Assembly (NCBI GenBank): GCA_963742305.1 | Contig: CAVULN010000016.1 | Location: forward strand, 1 to 64,000 | DNA: 64,000 bases | Direction: 5' to 3' | Origin: Roseiarcus sp963742305 | GTDB lineage: Bacteria; Pseudomonadota; Alphaproteobacteria; Rhizobiales; Beijerinckiaceae | Part shown: positions 25,929-36,301 of the stretch, one piece after another | Position numbering within the stretch: the stretch's first letter is position 1 | Layout of the letters: each line of letters starts with the position of its first letter | Made by a program: the position numbers and the translations under genes | Notes under the pieces: model-generated | Told to the model about the DNA's origin: nothing | Databases searched by the model: none | Seen by the model: only the letters and a program-made list of their open reading frames with translations

Positions 25929-28900
25929 CTACCGCGACTCCAGCTCCTCGAGCAATGCCTTGGCCTCTTTCAGGTCGAGCGTGCCGAAGCCCTCGGTGAA
26001 CCAGTCATAAACGCTAGCGAGTAGATCAAGGGCTTCCGTGCGCCGCCCCTGACCGCGCCAGAGCCGCGCAAGGCTAGTCGCGGCGCGAAGTTCCAAGGAG
26101 CGCGCGTGTTGCGCGCGAGCGACGTCCAATGCTTGCTCAAAGTAGCGCTGCGCATTGGCACCATTGCACTCGGACGACCGCAATTCGATTTCACCCGCAA
26201 TCCGATAAATTTCTGCATCAAACCATCGCTCTCCTGACGCCTCCGCAAGGGCCATCGCTTCGCCAATGCAGCGGCGCGCTTGGTCAAATTGCCGCAGCTG
26301 CGCAAAGGCGCTTCCGAGCATCGACAAAAAAAGAGGAACGAAAATTGTTGCCCCTGTCGACCTGGACATGGTGATCGCGGAGCTGAAGGACGTTACCGCC
26401 TCCGAGGCGCGGCCTGTAAGCAAGAACAGCCAACTCTTAACCAATCCGCCGGACGCCTTCCAGAAGACCGCCCCCTTTTCATCTGCGAGTGCGATAAGTT
26501 CATCGGGTTGCGCCTTAGCGATATCTCGCCGAAGCGCGTTCACAATCGAATTGTATGTAAGAGCATACATCAGAGTTGCTGCATGCTTGAATTCGCGTGC
26601 CTGGCTAAGGGCGCGGTCGATGTCTGCGCGAGCCGCGTCGGGGTAGCCAAGAAGCCATAGGTCAATTCCCCTGTGGCATAGCGTCATCACTCCGAGGTCA
26701 TGACCAATTCGGGCCACCAACGGACGATGTTTATCGGGGTTGTAAAGCGCGCTCGCGCTATTGAAGTGTTCCCGGGCTTTGCCGATGTCCCCAGCCACAA
26801 GGAGGGAGCTGGCAGTCATTCGATGCCCGATCGCCAACGGAAGTGTTTCGTTTTGCTCCAGCGCGAGCGTGAGGAACTGTCTTGCGAGGTCGAGCGTCGC
26901 ACGGCCGTTGAATGCTGCAAAGTTCCAGACCCAAACGCCATAAAGAATAGAAAACAGGGCTAGCGGGTCCTCCGCTGGCTCCCCAAGCGCCTCCGCCCGC
27001 TGGATGAGCATCCTTGCGAGTTCGAATGCGGCCTTGGTCTCGGACGCCCCATAGCCCTTGGTCTGCATCAGTGCGTATGAAAGTCCGACCTGGAGCTTGA
27101 TTTGCTCGCGGCGCAAGACAGGCGCGCTGGGCAAGGACGTGATCTGAGCGAGCGCCCGCGTCAGCTGTCCCTCGGCCTCCGGGAATGCAGCGTTCCCTAG
27201 AGAACGCTGACCCGCCTTGCCCCACAAGCTGGCCGCCTTCTCAATTTGGCCCGCCTCGGTACAGTGTCGGGCAAGTGTCTCCGGACGGCTCTCCGCAACT
27301 TCTGGGAACCGCTCTTCAATGGCATCTGCAATTTGGGCGTGCAGCGCGCGTCTCGGCTCGCGCAGAAGCGTGCCATAGGCCGCGTCTTGCACCAAAGCGT
27401 GCTTGAAGAGGTACATGGCGTGCGGCAGCGTCCCCTCGCGAGACAGCAGCCCCGATTGAAGGAGCCGGTCCAGCGCGGCTGCCAGTTCCGGCTCCGTCTC
27501 GCTCGCAACCGAGACCAGGAGCGCATGGGAAAATTCCCGCCCGATCGCAGCGCCGATCTGTGCCACGCCCTTGGCCGGTCCCAGTCGGTCAAGCCGAGCC
27601 ATCAGCGAGGCGTGCAGGCTGGCGGGAACGGCCAGTGCGGGAGATGGCGCTGACGTGACCATGCGTGCCGCCGCCCCCTCGCCCTCTGCCTCCAACACAG
27701 CCTTCGTCATCTCCTCAACAAACAAGGGTATTCCGTCGGCGCGTTCGACGATGTCTTGCCGGATATTTGCCGCCAGGGACCGGTCGCCGGCGACACGGTC
27801 GATCAGCGCTGTCACTTCGCGGGGAGCGAGGCGGTTGATCGTGAGCGCCGTCACATGTGGACGTCCGGCCCACGGCGGGACGAATTCCGGCCGGAAGGTG
27901 ACGAACAGCAGGAGACGCAAAGTCTCGATCTTGTCCACGAGCAGACTGATGGCTTCCAGGCTCGAAGGATCGGCCCAATGCGCGTCCTCGTAAACCATCA
28001 GCACCGGCGTTTCGCGCGCAATCCCTTCGATCCTGCGGGCCAACGCTGCAAGCGTTCTCTGCCGCCGTTGATGCGGGACGAGGTCCAATGCGGGATAGCG
28101 GCCGTCGTTCGGAAGAGACAGCATCTCGGCCAGAAGCGCGGCGTCCTCGCCCGACATTGAGGACCTAGAGAGCACCACTTCGAGCTTGTCGAGCTTCGTC
28201 TTTGCATCGTCCTCGCGCGCAAAGTTGGCTGCTCGCTCGATGTGGCCGATGATCGGGTAGAGCGCGCTGTCGGTGTGCTGGGGCGAGCAGAAATAGCGCA
28301 GCCGCGTGTGCGGTTCGCCCGGCAGTCGTTCCAGAAATTCGGCCGTCAGCCTGGATTTGCCGATGCCCGCCTCGCCCGAGATGAGCGCGACCTGGCCCTC
28401 GCCCCCCTTCGCCTTAGCCCAGCGCCGAAGCAAGAGTTCGCACTCCGCCTCGCGCCCGACGAGCGCCGATAGACCGTCTGGGTGCAGCGCCTCGAAGCGG
28501 TTCGCCTGAGTACTTTCCCTCAGCGCCACGAATGCCAGCGTTGTTCCCGCGACGCCCTTGAGTTTCTGCGGGCCGAGATCGACAAGTTCGAACAGTTCGC
28601 CTAGCAGTTTACGTGTGTCCTCGGCGATGACAACGCTGTCGGGCTCAGCGATCCCTTGGAGCCGGGCAGCCAGGTTTGGCGTGGCGCCGACGACCTCACG
28701 CTCCTGCAGCCTCTCCCGAGCCCAACAGATCACCGACGATCACGATCCCGGTCGCAATTCCCACGCGCACATGCAACGGCGCGCCGGCGGCGGTTTGCAG
28801 CGTCGGCGCAGCCTCGACGATCGCGAGCCCCGCCCTCACGGCCCGCTCAGCGTCATGCTCGTGCGCTCTCGGATAGCCGAAATAGCCGAGTACGCCGTCG

Positions 28901-29307
28901 CCCATATACTTGGCGACGAACCCGCCGCCGTGCTCAATTAGGCTCGCACAGCACTGGTGGTAGGCAGCGATCATCTCACGCATGTCCTCGGGATCGAGCC
29001 GAGCCGACATCGCTGTCGACCCAACGAGATCGCAGAACATCACGGTTAGCTGACGGCGCTCGGCGGCAGCGTGGGCGGGGAGGTCGATGCGGATTGCCTT
29101 CGCGACAGCCGCCGACTCGGCGAACGGCCCCGACAACTCAGCGATGGCCGACAATAGCTTCCGCCGATGTCCGACGGACATCACGCCGAGTTCTTTAAGG
29201 TCATCCCCCGTCAGCTTCGGGAGGACCTCGCTGTCAATTTGATTGTCACGGAACGCCGGCTCGTATTCGCTGAGTCCAAGGCCTCGGAGCCAGTCTTTCA
29301 CGTCCAT
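25929..29307 (-). CDS. SAM domain / class III cyclase / AAA ATPase / TPR protein, one frame change near 28700
   Basis: The start at 29307 (MDVKDWLRGLGLSEYEPAF) opens a SAM domain (residues 1-60). A cyclase homology domain follows (about 80-270) with metal Asp in VMFCDLVGSTAM and YMGDGVLGYFGY. The frame changes near 28700, after GDLLGSGEA, and resumes with QEREVVGATPNLAARLQGIA. A STAND-type ATPase comes next, with Walker A ISGEAGIGKSRL and Walker B VLMVYEDAHWAD, then winged-helix and TPR regions to the C-terminus. Removing one base gives 1125 residues, the usual size for this Hyphomicrobiales family. Probably a signal-integrating cytoplasmic cyclase. Role unknown. Confidence 0.82.
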
Positions 29308-29890
29308 AGTCACGTCCCGGATGCTTGCGACAATGATCGTCCGGTGCGGACGTAGTGTCCAGGGGACGCGCGCTGATGGGCTTTTGCCGTGGGTTGGTGC
29401 AGGAGAAATCACTGAGCAGCCGTGGAGGCGTATAGGTCGACCGACAACGGCGAGCTCGGAATCGCGCCGTTATGAACGACTACGCGCTCGAGTGAAGACA
29501 AAGGTTTCGAAACCTCGCTTTCAAGACGGCGCCTTGCAATAGGCGGAACTACCTACTCGGGATCCGGCGAACCAAGATCAGTGCGGTTCACACTCCCCTG
29601 GGCGATTCACTGGCGGGCTTGAGGGCCATCCGCTACCCACCTAGCCGCGAAGGGGCCAAGGCCCGGTACCGAGGGAGTCACCTTCGGGCTGTGCCAACGG
29701 GGGGTACTGAGGTGGGGACTTGGCGGACATTTCGTCAGCTACACGAGCAGCGATAGGGCGGGCGGCCACCCTTGGATCCAGTCAGGGGGCACACACAGCA
29801 CGAAACGCGGATCTTGCGTCATAGCCCCCGAACGCTATCAAAGCGATACGCCCACCTCCCAAGATGCTGGGTGCGCCGAGGCGACGTCTC

Positions 29891-30032
29891 GAATCGACGT
29901 CAAGCGGACATAGCGGATCGCGGGGGTATGTCTCAACAGGGCGGAATAGCGCGCCTAATGGGGTCGCCTCGGCAAGCACCGGAGTCCGGGCAAAAGCCGT
30001 CATTCCGTGGCGAGCACGAAATAGGAGGCGGC
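29891..30032 (+). repeat. Dispersed intergenic repeat, copy 2 (long form)
   Basis: About 140 bp that aligns by eye with 39181-39323: tcgacgt.aagcggacatagcgga at the start, then ggcgg, gcgcgc, ggtcgcctcgg.aag.accgg and agcattcc / tcattcc followed by gcgag.. cgaaat. The same strand is used in both. The rest of 29308-30061 contains no gene I can support. Confidence 0.6.
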
Positions 30033-30061
30033 CCGCATTACGCCGGCTGCCGATCTGGCGG

Positions 30062-32035
30062 CTACGGTAAAAATTGCTTGGTCGCAAGAAGGACGGAGTG
30101 ATTGCCAATTCTAAGGTAGGGTTGCTGGCCGGCGACGTTGCGAACCGACATGGCGCGGCACAAAACCCAGACTGTCGAGTTCACCCGAGCCAATTCGAGC
30201 CAGCCGTCGCAAAGGTTGTCGGAGTCATCAGGCGCTCCTTCTTGCCGCCCGCCAAGGTCGGACTTGAAATTTCCGTCCGGGGTATTTGAGGCAATAGTAT
30301 CTGCAAACGCGGTCGCGAATCCTTGCAGTTGCGAGGGACCCAGTGAAAATTGTTCGCCAACGCCCGATGCTCCCGCACGAAGGCGGTCGATGTCGCGCAA
30401 GAACGGCCCCAGATAGGTCATGTCCATGGAACCGTGGTCTGTATCCTCGACATGGAAAGACAGACATAGATATCCTTCCAGCATAAGGGACAAGCAGTCC
30501 GCCTCTGCGTTTGGCTCCATGTAATACCAGCAGAATCGGACTTTGCACGGATCAAAGTCGTCTTTCAGGCTCTGCGGGTTGAGGTGATCCACGAAATAAC
30601 GCTGCTGACGCGGCATGAGCGTGAAAAGGGAGGCTCGCATCTGATCCGCATTGGGCGCGTGGGCCGGGGATTGCAGATAAAAAGGATTGGCCAGAACCCG
30701 CGTCAACTCGATGAGCACCTTGGAAAACGCCAAGTCGAGATTGTGCGGCCCTGGTTTCTCGGCCCCATCCCGCATTTTCAAGCAATCTTTGTATTCCTTC
30801 GTCCAGCGGTCTTTTTTGGTTGGCTCTGTCTTGATTGCGAGAGCTACCGCGGCGTTGCAATCTTCCGCGGTCGGCCTGGATCTAAAGTCCTTAGGAGCCG
30901 CCAGCATCGCTTCGGTGAAATTGCCAACACGTTGCTCGTGAATCTGCGGCAGAAAAACCTCGACCGTTTCGAGCACCCGATTGGCGTAAACTATGGGATC
31001 GGCGCAGCGTGGAAGGTGAACGGCCTGCGGTTCGGCCACGGCATCCGGTGCAGTGCTGACAATGATATTACACTGATAGCGCGCGCGAGCGGCAGGATCT
31101 TCAGCCAGGATGCGGGCGAAGGCCGCGATTGGATAAGCGTAAAGGCTTGATGTCCACTCATTGACGCTGTGCAATCCATAATTGTCGAGCAATCCTCCGC
31201 CCCAGGCGGCCAGCCCGACCTTATTGCGGATCTCATCGGTGACTTTAGGACCGCTGCCGAACAGGCGATCGTCGCGATACCTCAGCACGATTTCGATCAA
31301 GTCGAACAAATGATCGAGATAACGCGTGTCATGGGTCACCTCGAACATGCGGACCATGGCCGCCATCCGCTCGCCGACTTCCGTGGTGCCGGACGAGTCT
31401 TTGTTGAACAGCCTTGATGTAGCGGTACCCAGCGCCGCCTCAATCGCCCAGGGCTGCATCCATTCCTCATTGAACTCGGCGATGTCGTCGGCCGTCACCT
31501 GCCGGCTGGGAGAAACCGTGACGAGACCGGGATCCCCAGCCACCGCGATCCTGACGCTGGCCAGCGTTCGCTGGAGGCCCCTGTTCGTCATGACGAGCGA
31601 GACCGTCGTCGTTGTGGGAGGGTTTGGGATTGTGAATGGTTGTGTGTGGCCCGAAATCGGGGCCGGATTGTTTGCAAGCGTGAGGGTCGGCTTGACGGGG
31701 CAGCCCTTCGGCACGTCGACCGACCACGACAGGGTGGTGCTGAATGAGAGGTCCGTGGCCCGATTGAAGGAGGAGGGCGACGCGGTCAATTTGCCAGTAA
31801 TGTCCGCGGCGCAGTCCGGCGGCGGAGGCGGCCCGCCCGAACCGCCCGAAGGAAGCGCCTGGGAGGGATTTGTCCAAACCAGCGTTATCGCGAGGGCGAT
31901 AGGCGCAGCGAGACAAGCCGAGAGACAACGGAGCACGCCGCGTCTGACAGCGGCGGTTAGTCCTCGACTGATTTGACGGCTGTCGCTCTCGGCCGGATTG
32001 CGAAGGGTGGCATTCAGTGATGAAGCTATCGCCAT
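30062..32035 (-). CDS. Large secreted protein of unknown function, 657 aa
   Basis: I do not recognise the family. The ATG at 32035 is preceded by a gagcga site. A long basic N-terminus leads to a signal peptide (about residues 35-62; LAAPIALAITLVW), with probable cleavage before PSQALPSGG. A Pro/Gly linker is followed by a Thr/Pro-rich beta region (about 75-170). The rest is a mainly helical body rich in Trp, Tyr and Arg, for example DTRYLDHLFDLIEIVLRYRD and GGGLLDNYGLHSVNEW, that could be an alpha/alpha barrel as in polysaccharide lyases or epimerases. That fold guess is weak. Several Cys residues suggest disulfides. It stands alone between repeats. Confidence 0.7.
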   Translation of the reverse strand: MAIASSLNATLRNPAESDSRQISRGLTAAVRRGVLRCLSACLAAPIALAITLVWTNPSQALPSGGSGGPPPPPDCAADITGKLTASPSSFNRATDLSFSTTLSWSVDVPKGCPVKPTLTLANNPAPISGHTQPFTIPNPPTTTTVSLVMTNRGLQRTLASVRIAVAGDPGLVTVSPSRQVTADDIAEFNEEWMQPWAIEAALGTATSRLFNKDSSGTTEVGERMAAMVRMFEVTHDTRYLDHLFDLIEIVLRYRDDRLFGSGPKVTDEIRNKVGLAAWGGGLLDNYGLHSVNEWTSSLYAYPIAAFARILAEDPAARARYQCNIIVSTAPDAVAEPQAVHLPRCADPIVYANRVLETVEVFLPQIHEQRVGNFTEAMLAAPKDFRSRPTAEDCNAAVALAIKTEPTKKDRWTKEYKDCLKMRDGAEKPGPHNLDLAFSKVLIELTRVLANPFYLQSPAHAPNADQMRASLFTLMPRQQRYFVDHLNPQSLKDDFDPCKVRFCWYYMEPNAEADCLSLMLEGYLCLSFHVEDTDHGSMDMTYLGPFLRDIDRLRAGASGVGEQFSLGPSQLQGFATAFADTIASNTPDGNFKSDLGGRQEGAPDDSDNLCDGWLELARVNSTVWVLCRAMSVRNVAGQQPYLRIGNHSVLLATKQFLP

Positions 32036-32248
32036 GAAATTCGCTCCCGCCCAGTAAGGGTTGTTCACACAGGAACATCGCCCGCCCAATCGACTCCGTT
32101 GCAATGAGCGAGCGCCTAAGAACAGCACGAACAGCCCAAGGTTTCAGTGACGGACGTCACAGGGCGGATGAAGGCGCGGCTTGCGTCCGTCCTCATGCGG
32201 GGTAAAAACGGGAAGGGTTGTAGGATGAGCCCAAATTCCGATCGTTCG

Positions 32249-32512
32249 GCGACCGGCGCTGCGCTCGATTAGGCTGGTCTGCGCTTCGATCGCGCGCCGC
32301 ACCACGCCCATCACGCTTGGGAACTCGCTAATGCTGCTGTCGCCGGTGCGCTTGACGATGCGGCCGTGACGCACGGAGATTGTCGGATCTATCAGATCGC
32401 TGCGCAGCGCACTAAATCGCGCGAGGGTTCGATCCTCGTCCGCGCCGGCGAGTTGGCTATGGCCGACCACATCCGAGATTAGAATCGCCGCAATTTTCCG
32501 GGTTTCGGACAT
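32249..32512 (-). pseudogene. N-terminal stub of a class III cyclase gene (copy 2)
   Basis: The first 88 codons match the start of the cyclase at 19861 (MSETRKIAAILISDVVGHSQ, then DEDRTLARFSALRSDLIDPT). The second metal site is altered: GDG has become GDS. Homology ends near 32249, and the frame continues to 32144 with unrelated sequence, so no full catalytic domain can form. The ribosome-binding site and spacer (gagggcgcgcc before ATG) and about 30 bp upstream are shared with the stub at 36302-36499. Confidence 0.7.
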
Positions 32513-32669
32513 GGCGCGCCCTCGGGGGCATCATACGACATAGCACAAAAACTGCCCGGAACCTGTGTGATTATTTGTTGAGGAGCGATTCGAGCCGAGG
32601 GGAGGCCGACCGAGGCAATACTCGAACGACGGGTTTGGGTCCGTCTCGACCCGTTCGGTTGGCCGTCGG

Positions 32670-32730
32670 CGAATGGCCGGTGTTTGCGCACGGCGGACGG
32701 CTGCAACCGACGGCCGTCATGTGGATCGCG
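32670..32730 (+). repeat. Dispersed intergenic repeat, copy 3 (gap 32513-32853)
   Basis: A divergent copy: gaatggccggtgtttgcgca, then cggacggctgcaaccgacgg. The 341-bp gap between the cyclase stub and the SDR gene contains nothing else I can support. Confidence 0.35.
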
Positions 32731-32853
32731 GCGGTGGAAGTCGCAGTTTGGGCGAAGCCATAGTTTCAGAGGCGGAAGAGCCCGCCTATATGTTTGCGTC
32801 CGCGGAGGCCGTGGATCTTGGCGGCACCGCATGTGGCGCAAAAAAAATCCGCC

Positions 32854-33582
32854 CTAAAGATCAAAATTAGTGGGCAGCATAACTACGTCGCGAATTGTCA
32901 TACCGCGCGGCCGAGTCAGCATGAATATGATCACGTTCGCCACTTCGCTGGCCTCCAGCAGACTTCCAGACTCTTTGGCTTCCTTCAATTTCTCAGGCGG
33001 CCAGTCCGCAAGGAGTGCGCTGATGACGGGGCCGGGTGAGATCGAGCCCACGCGAATGCCGTGCTTGAAGACTTGGCGTCGCACCGTCTGAACAAAGCAA
33101 TTGATCGCCCACTTGGACGACGCATAGACCGGCTCCCAGGGCGTTGGAAAATGGGCCGCCAAGGAACTCGTGACAATGATGTCGCCGGTCCGGCGTTCGA
33201 TCATGTGAGGCAGCACGTCGTGGACGTTCTTGATCACGACGTTGACATTCAAGTTCAGCATCCGGTCGATAGCCATCGTGTCGGCGTCCACCAAGTCGCC
33301 GCCGACATACGTACCCGCGTTTGCATGCAGGATGTCGAGTTGGCCTGCCTTCTCGAGGACCCTCGGCAGCAGCGTTGCGCAGTCCTTTGGGTCGAGTAGG
33401 TCGATGACCAGCGGGAGCACTGCGTTGCCGTGTTTATTGCACAGTGCTGTAAGTGCTGCCTCGTCGCGATCGACCATCACAACGCGCGAGCCTGCGGCCA
33501 GCATCGCCTCGCTACTAGCCAGTCCGATCCCCGACGCAGCCCCGGTCACGACGGCAACCTTGCCTTCCAATTCTTTCGCCAT
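32854..33582 (-). CDS. Short-chain dehydrogenase, ribitol 2-dehydrogenase-like
   Basis: A 242-residue classical SDR. The cofactor motif is TGAASGIG (residues 13-20). NAG at 88-90 is in the order ILHANAGTYVGG. Catalytic Ser140, Tyr153 and Lys157 lie in TSSLAAHFPTPWEPVYASSK. The C-terminal RDVVMLPTNFDL ending is typical of ribitol dehydrogenases (D-ribulose to ribitol, NAD). Asp38 in VVMVDRDE suggests NAD preference. It is isolated from the polyol/sugar island at 4-14 kb, so the substrate is inferred only from similarity. Confidence 0.85.
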   Translation of the reverse strand: MAKELEGKVAVVTGAASGIGLASSEAMLAAGSRVVMVDRDEAALTALCNKHGNAVLPLVIDLLDPKDCATLLPRVLEKAGQLDILHANAGTYVGGDLVDADTMAIDRMLNLNVNVVIKNVHDVLPHMIERRTGDIIVTSSLAAHFPTPWEPVYASSKWAINCFVQTVRRQVFKHGIRVGSISPGPVISALLADWPPEKLKEAKESGSLLEASEVANVIIFMLTRPRGMTIRDVVMLPTNFDL

Positions 33583-33742
33583 CTGTTTTCACCGTGCTGG
33601 GGTTACCGCGCTGCCCAGTATAGCAATCCCAGGCTGAGTTGTTGGGATAAAGCACGGCCTAGTGTTGGAGTGCCTTAGACCGTCGCAAGAAATTGCCCGG
33701 CTGTCGTGCCGCCGCTCCATCGTTCTCACCTCGCGAGGAACG

Positions 33743-33787
33743 CCCGCAATTTGCGCATTCCGGCCTGTGTCGAGAAGCGGACATAGT
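33743..33787 (+). repeat. Dispersed intergenic repeat, copy 4 (gap 33583-33919)
   Basis: A short copy: cgcaatttgcgcattccggc followed by tcgagaagcggacatagtg. No gene is visible in this 337-bp gap. Confidence 0.45.
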
Positions 33788-33919
33788 GTCTTTGGGATCG
33801 GCTGGAGCCTTCTCAGTCAGCCCGCGCAACGCGGATAAATCACGTCGCTGTAGCTCATGCCCTGGTTGGCGACGTAAAACCAGACAGCCGCATCCTTCTG
33901 TCTGGACGAGAATCAGCCT

Positions 33920-34363
33920 TTACGCGCCGCCGCACATGTGTTCGCTGTCGCCGAGATTCCACCAGCGATGATTACGCAAGTCGAGGGCAACATATTCACG
34001 CCCACGTCCATCCCCTCTGGGGCAGTGCAGCGGGATCGAAACCAAGCATAGTTTGATAGGGTCGCCGACACGAGAAGCGACGATGTTGTCCTCATATGCC
34101 TTTTGCTGCCAATAATCGCTGTAACCGGGTTGGTCCTTGTCGGGATTCTCCCCCAACTGATACTGGATCCCGTAAACGCCGTTTTCGTATTCAACGGCCG
34201 CTCCGCTTTCTCGCAGGGACCTGCCTTCCAATCTCCCCTGGATGGATTTGATCCGCGTCATTACGCAATCAGTCGGCTTGTCGAGCCCGCGGATATGGCC
34301 GTCCTGAGCGCGGGCCTGACCCACTATCGTAGCGAGAACCAGGACAAGAATGAGCATTTTCAT
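33920..34363 (-). CDS. Small exported protein of unknown function
   Basis: A 147-residue protein beginning MKMLILVLVLATIVGQARAQ, a clear signal peptide with cleavage after ARA near residue 19. The mature part is polar, with three Cys (in DCVMTR, KLCLVS and LHCPRG) plus one near the C-terminus (HMCGG), suggesting periplasmic disulfides. The composition and Cys spacing look like a real conserved gene, but I cannot name the family. No operon partner is visible. Confidence 0.7.
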   Translation of the reverse strand: MKMLILVLVLATIVGQARAQDGHIRGLDKPTDCVMTRIKSIQGRLEGRSLRESGAAVEYENGVYGIQYQLGENPDKDQPGYSDYWQQKAYEDNIVASRVGDPIKLCLVSIPLHCPRGDGRGREYVALDLRNHRWWNLGDSEHMCGGA

Positions 34364-34517
34364 TGTGAGTCCCCACGCGTCCGCCGCCCAAACTGCCCTC
34401 GCTTATATCGCGTTTAGGTAGCACCGTGGACCACAACGCCATTCGCTATATAGTTGGCGGCGGTCCTCGAACTACCGGGACATGGCGCTGCCGATCGCGC
34501 AACGAATTAGGTTCACC

Positions 34518-34676
34518 ATGCCGCGGGTCGTCAAGCGTTCAGCCTCGCAAGCCGCCAAATCGGGCCCCGCGCAGGACGCACCGCTTCCACAGTTCGTCCC
34601 TCCCCAGTTTCACAGCTGGTCGAGAAGCCGCGTCGGGGCCGCAGACCACTGGCGAGGTGGTGACGATGCGGTCTGA
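34518..34676 (+). pseudogene. Remnant of an ATP-dependent DNA ligase (LigD-like) N-terminus
   Basis: Starting MPRVVKRSASQAAKSGPAQD and continuing PLPQFVPPQ, this resembles the opening of LigD-type ATP-dependent DNA ligases of Hyphomicrobiales. In those, the next segment is a Leu/Ser-Gln-Pro-Val-Glu-Lys stretch followed by the adenylation domain. Here the following codons in a shifted frame still suggest SQLVEK, and then the similarity is lost. It is a short debris fragment with no catalytic Lys. Assignment is by memory of the family start and should be tested. Confidence 0.4.
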
Positions 34677-34746
34677 GGCTGAGGAAGGCCTAGCGATCCC
34701 TCCCCACCGGTGTCATTCTCCGCCCGCGGGTTTCAGCGGGGAAGTA

Positions 34747-34869
34747 ATGAGCCCCAAGGTGCCCCCGGACTGGCGGCTAGTCTGGCTACTTCTCGGGGTG
34801 GTTGTCGGCTTGCTTGGGCTAATCGTGATTGCGGTCATTGCCAAAGCGGTGCTTTTGAGCGATCGCTGA
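34747..34869 (+). CDS. Small single-span membrane protein, 40 aa
   Basis: ATG at 34747 with a gggga stretch about 6 bp upstream. The sequence begins MSPKVPPDWRLVW and is followed by one long hydrophobic helix (residues 13-34, LLLGVVVGLLGLIVIAVIA) and a short polar tail. This is a typical small inner-membrane protein. It is too short to assign, and a longer frame beginning upstream is possible but lacks coding character. Confidence 0.4.
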   Translation: MSPKVPPDWRLVWLLLGVVVGLLGLIVIAVIAKAVLLSDR

Positions 34870-34952
34870 TAAAGCGGCGGCGAGTTTATGAACGGGGATC
34901 AACCTGGGGTCAGGCTGAATGCGAAAAGCAAATCAGCTACACAGGAGGCAAG

Positions 34953-35327
34953 ATGAAAATCTGGCAATCGGCGGTGATCGCGATGCCCCTTATGCTGACG
35001 GGCTTAACCCACGCAGAGGCCGCCTGCTATTTCAGTCCCTACAGCTTCTTCCCCGATCGGAACGACCAGGTAGAAATCCAGGTGACGACCGACTCGGGAA
35101 AATCCTGTGCCATGGCGTTCAAGGAAGGGCCTGGCTATAAATTCACCAGCGCCTCGTTCCTGAAGCCGCCCCCGCACGGCGTGTTGGCCAAGACTGGCGC
35201 GACCAAATTCGTGTATCTGCCGCTCACGGGCTACAAGGGCCATGATAGCTACGCGATCAAGGTCTGCGCTATCGTGCAGGGACGCAGCGGCTGTTCGTCC
35301 CTCACCTATGTGGTGGATGTGCGATAA
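34953..35327 (+). CDS. Small exported Cys-containing protein, Ig-like beta fold suspected
   Basis: A 124-residue protein with an excellent ribosome-binding site (aggagg, 7 bp before ATG 34953). The signal peptide is WQSAVIAMPLMLTGLTHAEA with cleavage near residue 23. The mature part has Cys in ACYFSP, KSCAMAF, KVCAIV and SGCSS. It ends in beta-rich sequence GHDSYAIKVC, reminiscent of the cadherin/Ig-like tails seen in exported proteins of Hyphomicrobiales. Function unknown. Confidence 0.75.
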   Translation: MKIWQSAVIAMPLMLTGLTHAEAACYFSPYSFFPDRNDQVEIQVTTDSGKSCAMAFKEGPGYKFTSASFLKPPPHGVLAKTGATKFVYLPLTGYKGHDSYAIKVCAIVQGRSGCSSLTYVVDVR

Positions 35328-35410
35328 CGCCGACGGCCGGTGCGCTTTGCGTTAATTCACTACACGTAGGGTTCGTCAACTTGGCGAGCGCAGGACGGGG
35401 AGAAGGGCGC

Positions 35411-36301
35411 TCACTTCCCTGTCAGCGCCGCGATGATTGCCGCCGTCTGGGCTTCAGCGGCCTTGAACGCGGGCGTGCCCTTCACCTTGCCCGCGAAACA
35501 CGCGCGGACAGCGGCGTCGGCTTCGTTGCGGAGTTTTTCCACCTGGTCCAACAGCTTCTTGTTCTTGCCGCCGCCTTTCATGAAGGCGCCGTCGGCCGCG
35601 TCGCCTTTCTTCGTCGCGTCCGCGCCCGCCGCGTCGCAGCCGGGAATGGGCGGGACGGGGGTCGCGAGCTTTTCGCTGACGATGAAGACGCGTCCGCCTT
35701 GTTCGAGCGCGACGAAGATCCGATCCGGCGTGCCGGGGACTAGCGGCCCATTGCCGATTAGCGAAAGCATGGCGTGCGCGAACTTCGCTCCTGGTGGGGC
35801 AGCGACGGGGATCTCTCCATAGTTCGCGGCGGCGGAGTCCGAGTTGACGGCTTGCGTGTAGAAATTCTCCGTCTTCACCGCTGCGGCGGCTGAGGTTGGA
35901 ATGTCGTCTATCGACCGCCCTTTGGGCCGGCCGAGGAGCCATTTGTCGAGCAGGCTGTCGGTCGTGACGACAATGCTTTTGGCGCTTTCGCCCTCGCCAT
36001 AGACGAGGCCGTCGAGCATGCCGAAGCCTATATCGTCCGGGAATAGCGAGACGAGGTTGAGTTTACCCTCGGCGGGGAAGCCCGACGCCGAGAAGGGCCC
36101 AACCATGGCTTTGAGCCGCAGCTCGAGATCCCTAACAGCCATGTCCTGCAGAGCGAAGGCTGCTTTTTCGTCCTTGGCGCTCGCGGTCGTCTTGAACGAC
36201 GCGATGTAGCGATCGCGCGCCGCGAGATAGGCATCCTCGGGCGAAACGGCCGCGGCGGCAATCGGCGGCAGCAGCAGGGCCGTGAGCACGAGTGCTTTCA
36301 T
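35411..36301 (-). CDS. Exported protein of unknown function, 296 aa
   Basis: The true start is ATG 36301, where a signal peptide begins (KALVLTALLLPPIAAAA, cleavage near residue 18). The frame also stays open upstream into a cyclase stub, which would give an unlikely fusion that buries the signal peptide. The mature protein has a helical start (DAYLAARDRYIASFK), a central region with GMLDGLVYGEGESAKSIVVT, and a Lys/Gly/Ala-rich low-complexity linker near residues 225-245 before a final helix. No domain recognised. Transcription probably depends on the promoter that came with the cyclase stub, which is inference. Confidence 0.72.
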   Translation of the reverse strand: MKALVLTALLLPPIAAAAVSPEDAYLAARDRYIASFKTTASAKDEKAAFALQDMAVRDLELRLKAMVGPFSASGFPAEGKLNLVSLFPDDIGFGMLDGLVYGEGESAKSIVVTTDSLLDKWLLGRPKGRSIDDIPTSAAAAVKTENFYTQAVNSDSAAANYGEIPVAAPPGAKFAHAMLSLIGNGPLVPGTPDRIFVALEQGGRVFIVSEKLATPVPPIPGCDAAGADATKKGDAADGAFMKGGGKNKKLLDQVEKLRNEADAAVRACFAGKVKGTPAFKAAEAQTAAIIAALTGK

